From CAKOSP01 sp964370755 (GTDB lineage Bacteria; Bacillota_I; Bacilli_A; RF39; UBA660): a stretch of 10,462 bases of DNA. Where the stretch lies: the NCBI GenBank assembly GCA_964370755.1, contig CAYJKL010000030.1:1-10462 (forward strand), written 5' to 3'. Below, piece by piece: positions 5,514-10,462 of this stretch (the stretch's first letter is position 1; the number at the start of each line of letters is the position of its first letter). Both the position numbers and the translations under genes were made by a program. The notes under the pieces are model-generated. The model was not told where the DNA came from. It did no database searches and was given only the letters and a program-made list of their open reading frames with translations.

Positions 5514-5990
5514 ATGGAAGAATATAAACAATTTATAGAAAAAATTAAAGAAAAATATGATGAAACTGAAAGTAATTTAATTGAAATTTTAAACGAAGTA
5601 CAAGATAATTTTGGTTATATACCACTTGAAATTCAAAAAGAATTAAGTGAGTATTTAAATGTATCTATGGCTCATATCTATGGTGTTATTACTTTTTATT
5701 CTAGATTTTCTTTAAAACCTAAAGCGAAGTATAGTATATCAATTTGTATGGGAACTGCTTGTTATGTTAAAGGTGCAAAAAACCTTAGTAGTCATTTAGA
5801 AGCTTTACTTAATATTAAAACTGGTGAGGTAACTAGTGATAAAGTATTTGGTATTGTAGAAAATAGATGTGTCGGTGCATGTAGTTTGGCGCCAGTATTT
5901 ACTATTAATGATAAGGTTTATGGTAATGCAACTTGTGAGAGTCTAGAAAATGAAATAGATAAACTTAAAAATAATCAGGAGGAAGTATGA
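5514..5990 (+). CDS. hydC: NADH-linked [FeFe] hydrogenase, NuoE-like [2Fe-2S] subunit
   Basis: A 158-aa cytoplasmic subunit of the NuoE/24-kDa type (HydC of Thermotoga, HndA of Desulfovibrio). It carries one [2Fe-2S] cluster in a thioredoxin-like fold. The helical N-terminal half contains LIEILNEVQDNFGYIP (22-37) and GVITFYSRF (57-65), both typical. The cluster ligands are C78 and C83 in CMGTAC, and C119 and C123 in CVGAC. Its length matches the family. It is the first gene of the operon, and its TGA stop overlaps the ATG of hydB by 4 bases (ATGA). That TGA is the only one used as a stop in the window; reading it as Trp would add just four residues. The subunit docks on HydB and takes part in electron transfer around the flavin. 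Confidence 0.92.
   Translation: MEEYKQFIEKIKEKYDETESNLIEILNEVQDNFGYIPLEIQKELSEYLNVSMAHIYGVITFYSRFSLKPKAKYSISICMGTACYVKGAKNLSSHLEALLNIKTGEVTSDKVFGIVENRCVGACSLAPVFTINDKVYGNATCESLENEIDKLKNNQEEV
5977..5982 (+). promoter_or_regulatory. Ribosome binding site of hydB
   Basis: AGGAGG lies 4 bases before ATG 5987, inside the end of hydC. It is a consensus SD and supports this start despite the overlap. Confidence 0.8.
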
Positions 5991-7759
5991 TTGAAATATT
6001 AGTTTGTAATGATACCGGGTGTTCTTCATCAGCGTCACTTGAAATAATTAATGAACTTAAAAAAGTTATTGAAAACAAAAAACTTGAAGATGTAAATGTT
6101 ATTAAAACCGGTTGTTTTGGATTATGTTCTAAAGGTCCTTTTGTTATTTTGTCTCCATCAAATATTTGTTATTCAGGTGTTAAAGTTAGTGATTGCACCG
6201 ATATAATTGATGGCGTTAAAAATAATCAAGTTGTTAAAAGATTACTTACTAAAGATTATGATAACTTAATTAAAGAAAAACTTAGTGAACAAAATTTTTA
6301 TAAGAAACAAAAAAGGGTTGTTTTAAATTTATGTGGTAAAATAAATCCAGAAAATGTTGAAGATTATATAAAAAATAGTGGTTATGAAGCTTTTAAAAAA
6401 TGTCTTTATAATAATGATAAAGAAAGTATAATTAATGTGCTTAAAGACTCTAAATTAAAAGGAAGAGGTGGAGCTGGTTTTTTAACGGGATTAAAATGGG
6501 AAACTGCTTTTAAAGAAAGTTCTTTAGAAAAATATATTGTATGTAATGCAGATGAGGGAGATCCTGGAGCCTTTATGGATAGAAGTATTTTAGAAGGAAA
6601 TCCTCATAGTGTTATTGAAGGAATGCTTATTGCTGGAAATGTAGTAGGAGCTAGTAAAGGTTATATATACGTTAGAAGAGAGTATCCTAAAGCTGTTGAA
6701 AGATTAAAACTTGCTATAAAAGATGCGTATGATAAAGGTTTTCTTGGTGAAAATGTTTTAGAAAGTAACTTTTCTTTTGATTTAGAAATTAGACTTGGGG
6801 CTGGGGCTTTTGTGTGTGGCGAAGAAACTGCACTTTTAGAGTCTATTGAAGGAAGACGTGGTCATCCTAGAAATAAACCACCATTTCCTGCTATTTGTGG
6901 TCTTTTTGGTAAACCTACTATTATAAATAATGTTGAAACACTTGCTAATATAGCGCAGATTGTGCTTAATGGTAGTGAGTGGTTTAATGAACTTGGTTCT
7001 GAAAAATCAGGTGGTACGAAAGTATTTGCACTAGGTGGTAATGTTGTAAATAATGGACTTGTTGAAGTACCGATAGGAACTACTCTTAGAGATATTATTT
7101 ATAGTATTGGGGGTGGAATTCCAAACAATAAAAAATTTAAAGCAGCGCAAACAGGCGGTCCTAGTGGAGGTATTATACCTGATAAACTTATAGATGTTAA
7201 AATGGATTATGATGAGCTTAAAGAGATTGGCACAATGATGGGTTCTGGGGGACTTATTGTTATGGACGAAACTAAATGTATGGTGGCGCTTGCTAAATTT
7301 TATATTGATTTTTCAGTTGATGAGAGCTGTGGTAAGTGTACTCCTTGTAGAATTGGGCTTAAAAGAATGCAAGAAATTCTAGATAAAATAATTAAATTTG
7401 AAGCTACTATGGAAGATTTAGAAAAGTTAAAAGAACTTGCAAATTTGATTAAAAATACTAGTCTTTGTGGCCTTGGTCAAAGTGCTCCAAATCCAGTACT
7501 TAGTACTTTAATGTATTTTGAAGATGAGTATGTAAGTCATATTAATGATAAAATTTGTCTTGCCAGAGAGTGCATGAGTAACTTGAAAATAGAAATTATT
7601 AAAGATGATTGTAAAGGATGCGGGATATGTCAAAAGAAATGTCCGAAGAGTGCGATTGTTGGAGATGGAAGAGAAGTAAGAGTGATAGATCAAAGTAAAT
7701 GTATTAAATGTAAGGTGTGTGTAAATACTTGTCCATTTAGTGCGATTAAGGAGGTGTAG
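5987..7759 (+). CDS. hydB: NADH-linked [FeFe] hydrogenase, NuoF-like flavoprotein subunit
   Basis: A 590-aa flavin and Fe-S subunit that exchanges electrons with NAD(H). Domains in order: an N-terminal thioredoxin-like [2Fe-2S] domain with C7, C12, C43 and C47; the NuoF core with KGRGGAGFLTGLKW (158-171) and ADEGDPGAFMDR (188-199) for FMN/NADH; GAGAFVCGEETALLESIEGR (271-290); an SLBB-type domain (about 340-430); a [4Fe-4S] site with C448, C451, C454 and C494; and a C-terminal two-cluster ferredoxin domain with C542/545/548/552 and C572/575/578/582. This is the HydB/HndC plan, not the shorter respiratory NuoF. In HydABC enzymes this subunit holds the proposed flavin-based bifurcation site. All expected ligands are present. 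Whether this one bifurcates between NADH and ferredoxin or uses NADH alone cannot be settled from sequence. Confidence 0.94.
   Translation: MIEILVCNDTGCSSSASLEIINELKKVIENKKLEDVNVIKTGCFGLCSKGPFVILSPSNICYSGVKVSDCTDIIDGVKNNQVVKRLLTKDYDNLIKEKLSEQNFYKKQKRVVLNLCGKINPENVEDYIKNSGYEAFKKCLYNNDKESIINVLKDSKLKGRGGAGFLTGLKWETAFKESSLEKYIVCNADEGDPGAFMDRSILEGNPHSVIEGMLIAGNVVGASKGYIYVRREYPKAVERLKLAIKDAYDKGFLGENVLESNFSFDLEIRLGAGAFVCGEETALLESIEGRRGHPRNKPPFPAICGLFGKPTIINNVETLANIAQIVLNGSEWFNELGSEKSGGTKVFALGGNVVNNGLVEVPIGTTLRDIIYSIGGGIPNNKKFKAAQTGGPSGGIIPDKLIDVKMDYDELKEIGTMMGSGGLIVMDETKCMVALAKFYIDFSVDESCGKCTPCRIGLKRMQEILDKIIKFEATMEDLEKLKELANLIKNTSLCGLGQSAPNPVLSTLMYFEDEYVSHINDKICLARECMSNLKIEIIKDDCKGCGICQKKCPKSAIVGDGREVRVIDQSKCIKCKVCVNTCPFSAIKEV
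7748..7754 (+). promoter_or_regulatory. Ribosome binding site selecting a TTG start for hydA
   Basis: AAGGAGG lies 7 bases before TTG 7762, overlapping the last codons of hydB. The strong SD and the lack of a nearby ATG make the TTG start credible; the protein then begins MVNVVINQQNYEV, as plant-type ferredoxin domains do. Confidence 0.8.
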
Positions 7760-7761
7760 TT

Positions 7762-9498
7762 TTGGTAAATGTTGTAATTAATCAACAAAATTATGAAGTT
7801 GATGAGAATAAAAAACTTTTAGAAATATTAAGAAACTTAAATATTTTTGTTCCTTCACTTTGTTTTTTGAAAGATATTAATGAATCTAATGATTGTAGAA
7901 TGTGCTTAGTTAAACATGAAAATAATAATCAAATAACTGCATCTTGTGCTTTAAAACCGTATGAGGGTATGATTATAAATACTGATTTAGAAGATGTGAA
8001 ATGTGCTAGACAAAATATGCTTGAATTAATTGTGTCTAATCATCATTTTGATTGTATGAATTGTCCAAGAGATGGAAAATGTGAACTTAAAAAACTTTGT
8101 AATATACTCAGTGTTGATTATGAAAAATATACTGGAGAAAAAAATAATCGTGATATAGATTTATCAAGTAACTGCATAATAAAAGATAATAATAAATGTA
8201 TTTTGTGTAAAAGATGTTTAAATGTTTGTAAGAAAGTTGAAGGTATAGGCGCAATAGATATAACTGGAAGAGGTTTTACTTCTAAAGTTGGTACAGCATA
8301 TGAGAAATGTATTAGTGATGTAAACTGTGTTAGCTGCGGGCAATGTACACTTGTTTGTCCAACTGGGGCTTTGGCTGAAAAATCTTCACTTGATATTATA
8401 AATGAAAAACTAAGTGATAAAAATTATAAAGTAATAGTGCAAACTGCACCTTCAATAAGAGCTGCTCTTGGAGAAGAGTTTGATATGGAAATTGGAGAAA
8501 ATGTTACTGGTAAAATGGTAAGTGCTCTTAGAAGTCTTGGCTTTTATAAAGCTTTTGATATGAATACAGGTGCTGATTTTACTATTATGGAAGAGGCTTT
8601 AGAACTTGTAACTAGAATTGAGGAAAATAAAACTTTACCTATGATTACATCATGTTCTCCTGCTTGGATTAATTTACTTGAGAAGTATTATCCAGAGCTT
8701 ATAGGTAACGTATCTTCATGTAAAAGTCCTCATCAAATGCTTGGTGCTATAATAAAAAGTTATTACGCTGAAAAAGAAAAATTAGATAAAACTAAAATAT
8801 TTAATGTTTCAGTTATGCCATGTACTTCTAAAAAAGATGAAATTGAAAGAAAGCAAAATATGGTAGATGGGATAAAAGATGTAGATGCGGTTATTACGAC
8901 TCGTGAGCTTGCTAAACTTATTAAAAGTAAAAATATTGATTTTGTAAATTTGAAAGATGAAGAATTTGATAATCCGCTTGGTCTTGCTACTGGTGCTGGC
9001 GCTATATTTGGCGTGAGTGGTGGAGTTATGGAAGCTGCTATTAGAACGGCTAAATACTTACTTGGTGATGCAGATGAAAAATTAGTTTACGAAGATGTAA
9101 GAGATAGCAAGGGTATTAAAGAAAGTAGTATAAAAATAAATGCAGTAAATTATAATGTTGCTATAATTTCTGGACTTGCCAATGCTAGAAAAGTTTTAGA
9201 TGAACTAAAAAATGGTAAATGTAAATATCACTTTATTGAGATTATGTCTTGTCCTGGGGGATGTATTATGGGTGGTGGTCAGCCTAGAGTTGATTATGCT
9301 AAATACTGTAATGAAGATGTTAGAAGTAAGCGTGCTAAAGCACTTTATAATATAGATGATAAATCTGATTATAGAAAGTCTCATGAAAATCCAGTGATGC
9401 AAGAAGTATATTTAAAATACATTGGTAAACCTGGTAAAGGTCTTGCACATAAACTTTTACATACATCTTATGAAAAGCAAGATAAATATAAATTTTAA
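7762..9498 (+). CDS. hydA: [FeFe] hydrogenase catalytic subunit (M3-type modular architecture)
   Basis: A 578-aa enzyme that makes or oxidises H2 at an H-cluster. Fe-S sites in order: plant-type [2Fe-2S] with C34, C45, C48, C62; His-Cys [4Fe-4S] with H94, C98, C101, C107; two ferredoxin-type clusters with C146/149/152/156 and C189/192/195/199. H-cluster motifs are L1 TSCSPAW (296-302), L2 MPCTSKKDE with C354, and L3 EIMSCPGGCIMGGGQP with C497 and C501. E278, E281 and S318 match the proton path of Clostridium pasteurianum CpI. The small-subunit-like C-terminus ends in AHKLLHTSYE. It lacks the extra C-terminal [2Fe-2S] domain of Thermotoga HydA, so it is closer to HndD in plan. L1 has Ser299 where CpI has its ligand Cys300, and C320 where CpI has Ala. 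The TTG start has a strong SD. Maturation would need HydE, HydF and HydG, which are not in this window. Confidence 0.95.
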   Translation: MVNVVINQQNYEVDENKKLLEILRNLNIFVPSLCFLKDINESNDCRMCLVKHENNNQITASCALKPYEGMIINTDLEDVKCARQNMLELIVSNHHFDCMNCPRDGKCELKKLCNILSVDYEKYTGEKNNRDIDLSSNCIIKDNNKCILCKRCLNVCKKVEGIGAIDITGRGFTSKVGTAYEKCISDVNCVSCGQCTLVCPTGALAEKSSLDIINEKLSDKNYKVIVQTAPSIRAALGEEFDMEIGENVTGKMVSALRSLGFYKAFDMNTGADFTIMEEALELVTRIEENKTLPMITSCSPAWINLLEKYYPELIGNVSSCKSPHQMLGAIIKSYYAEKEKLDKTKIFNVSVMPCTSKKDEIERKQNMVDGIKDVDAVITTRELAKLIKSKNIDFVNLKDEEFDNPLGLATGAGAIFGVSGGVMEAAIRTAKYLLGDADEKLVYEDVRDSKGIKESSIKINAVNYNVAIISGLANARKVLDELKNGKCKYHFIEIMSCPGGCIMGGGQPRVDYAKYCNEDVRSKRAKALYNIDDKSDYRKSHENPVMQEVYLKYIGKPGKGLAHKLLHTSYEKQDKYKF

Positions 9499-9750
9499 AT
9501 GATAAATTATATATATGTAGTTAGTTTTGTGATGTTTTTTCTCTTTGGTATTGATAAGTATGCTGCTATAAAAAGCAAAAGAAGAATAAGTGAGAAAAAT
9601 TTATTTTTAATTGCTTTTTTTGGGGGAGCACTTGCTGGAATAATTGCTATTAAACTTTTTAATCATAAAACTAAGAAAAAATACTTTATGAGAAGTTTTA
9701 TTTTAATGATGATTATTCATGTGTGTTTGTTAGTTTATTTTGGTATTTAA
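9499..9750 (+). CDS. Small DUF1294-type membrane protein
   Basis: An 83-aa integral membrane protein with about three hydrophobic segments (3-18, 36-53, 66-82). The motif FGIDKYAAIKSKRRISE (16-32), followed by FFGGALAGIIAIKLFNHKT (40-58) and a basic KKKYF stretch, is the signature of the DUF1294 family, whose function is unknown. Its ATG directly follows the TAA of hydA with no intervening base, and no SD is visible. Translation is therefore probably coupled to hydA. Being last in the hydrogenase operon may be only a transcriptional convenience, because the family is found in many contexts. Confidence 0.8.
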   Translation: MINYIYVVSFVMFFLFGIDKYAAIKSKRRISEKNLFLIAFFGGALAGIIAIKLFNHKTKKKYFMRSFILMMIIHVCLLVYFGI

Positions 9751-9770
9751 GACTAATTTAGTCTTTTTCT
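9749..9770 (+). terminator. Terminator of the hydrogenase operon
   Basis: AAGACT (9749-9754) pairs with AGTCTT (9760-9765) over a 5-base loop, followed by a T-rich run (TTTCT). The stem could extend by further A-T pairs at the cost of the loop. It starts inside the stop codon of the DUF1294 gene. Confidence 0.65.
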
Positions 9771-9783
9771 TTTTGTTTAAAGA

Positions 9784-9789
9784 TATAAT
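9784..9789 (+). promoter_or_regulatory. Putative -10 box very close to the ftsW start
   Basis: A consensus TATAAT is followed by TAAGT and then the ATG at 9795. A transcript from it would begin at about the start codon. There is no SD between the operon terminator and ATG, and no clear -35 at 17 bases (GTCTTT). Confidence 0.45.
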
Positions 9790-9794
9790 TAAGT

Positions 9795-10462
9795 ATGAAG
9801 AAAATGGATTTACCACTACTTATTGCTGTAATTATTTTAAGTGTTTTTGGAATTGTTATGATATACTCTGCTAGTTATATTTGGGCTCAATATAAATTTG
9901 ATAATCAGTTTCATTTTGTTATTAATCAAAGTGTATTTTTTCTGGTGGGGTTAGTAGGTATTTTTATAGTATCTAAAATAAATTTTGAGTTTTATGCAAA
10001 ATATAGTAATATTATATTTTTAGTATGTTTTATTTTACTTATTCTTGTTTTGATTCCTGGTATAGGTATAGTTAGAAATGGTTCTAGAAGCTGGTTTGGT
10101 ATTGGTTCTTTTGGTATACAGCCTAGTGAATTTACTAAGCTGGCTCTTATTATTTTTACGTCTAAATATTTATCTAGAAATAAGGTTAATACTAGAAATG
10201 ATATTAAAAATATAATGCCTCTTCTTGGAATAATTATTTTATCATTTATTTTGATTATGCTTGAACCTGATTTTGGAACAGGCGTTGTACTTGTACTTAC
10301 TAATATTGTTATAATATTTGCATCTGGTGTTAAACTTAAATTTTTTGTGAGAATTGGTTTACTTGGACTACTTGGAGTAGTAGGACTTATTATTGCAGCG
10401 CCATATAGAGTTGCTAGAATTGTTTCGTTTTTAAATCCATGGAGTGACCCTTTGGGTAGTGG
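9795..10462 (+). CDS. ftsW: FtsW-like SEDS peptidoglycan glycosyltransferase, 5' part
   Basis: An open frame of 222 full codons, cut by the right edge; the whole family member is usually about 360-400 aa. SEDS proteins polymerise lipid II into glycan strands in the membrane together with a class B PBP. Seen here: an N-terminal membrane helix with YSAS (24-27); several further hydrophobic helices; NGSRSWFGIGSFGIQPSEFTK (95-115), the SEDS GSRxW...QPSE motif; EPDFGT (157-162); and SFLNPWSDPLGS (211-222). The FLNPW form fits FtsW (division) better than RodA (elongation), but RodA is not excluded. The catalytic-loop Asp (HTDF motif in E. coli homologues) would lie beyond the window. The start is ATG 9795; a second ATG at 9804 has no better SD. 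The gene presupposes a peptidoglycan wall. Confidence 0.88.
   Translation, partial: MKKMDLPLLIAVIILSVFGIVMIYSASYIWAQYKFDNQFHFVINQSVFFLVGLVGIFIVSKINFEFYAKYSNIIFLVCFILLILVLIPGIGIVRNGSRSWFGIGSFGIQPSEFTKLALIIFTSKYLSRNKVNTRNDIKNIMPLLGIIILSFILIMLEPDFGTGVVLVLTNIVIIFASGVKLKFFVRIGLLGLLGVVGLIIAAPYRVARIVSFLNPWSDPLGS

Noticed and set aside
5987..5990. Use of genetic code 4 (TGA as Trp), as in wall-less Mollicutes
   Set aside because: ORFs are full length without internal TGA, Trp residues in conserved motifs are TGG, and TGA overlaps the next start as a normal stop. A wall is also indicated by FtsW.
7508..7693. Minus-strand 61-codon frame inside hydB
   Set aside because: It is antisense to the conserved C-terminal ferredoxin domain of HydB, has no SD or homology cue, and is explained as a shadow frame.
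9205..9402. Minus-strand 65-codon frame inside hydA
   Set aside because: It lies antisense to the L3 motif and C-terminus of hydrogenase; composition is low-complexity and no start signal is seen.

Overview
The window looks like a scaffold from an uncultured, very AT-rich member of the Bacillota. Coding regions are dense, short AT-rich intergenic regions carry Firmicutes-type extended -10 promoters and AGGAGG-like ribosome binding sites, and the gene content (Ig-domain lysozyme, secreted nuclease, trimeric NADH-linked [FeFe] hydrogenase, SEDS cell-wall protein) suits an anaerobic gut fermenter. An RF39-like or related Bacilli/Clostridia lineage is my guess, not a demonstrated placement. The standard code fits: ORFs are full length, Trp is TGG, and TGA ends one gene. 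The cell has a peptidoglycan wall, as shown by the FtsW-like protein and a muramidase.

Left part (1-2317): a minus-strand membrane-anchored GH25 muramidase with Ig-like domains, ended by a perfect 15-bp inverted-repeat terminator. It is divergent from a two-gene operon of Nudix hydrolases that overlap by one base.

Middle (2318-4201): two diverged paralogs of an unrecognised helical, probably cytoplasmic protein, each with its own promoter and RBS. A 100-N assembly gap lies between them, bounded on both sides by the same 55 bases (the 3' end of the first paralog plus its terminator). Either the two contigs simply overlap, or one or more further tandem copies are missing. This is the least explained part of the window and the best candidate for an undescribed family.

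4292-5445: a two-gene operon with a small conserved protein of unknown function and a membrane-anchored or secreted DNA/RNA non-specific endonuclease.

5514-9750: the main metabolic operon, hydC-hydB-hydA, encoding a HydABC/Hnd-type NADH- (and probably ferredoxin-) coupled [FeFe] hydrogenase, followed without a gap by a small DUF1294-type membrane protein. Electrons would pass between NADH at the FMN of HydB, a chain of Fe-S clusters and the H-cluster of HydA, letting the cell dispose of fermentation reductant as H2. The H-cluster L1 motif reads TSCSPAW instead of the textbook TSCCPxW. No HydE/F/G maturases are in the window.

Right edge (9795-10462): the start of an FtsW-like SEDS glycosyltransferase, cut by the window end. 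Its ATG lies 5 bases after a TATAAT box, as is nearly the case for the GH25 gene (6 bases), which raises the possibility of leaderless transcripts.
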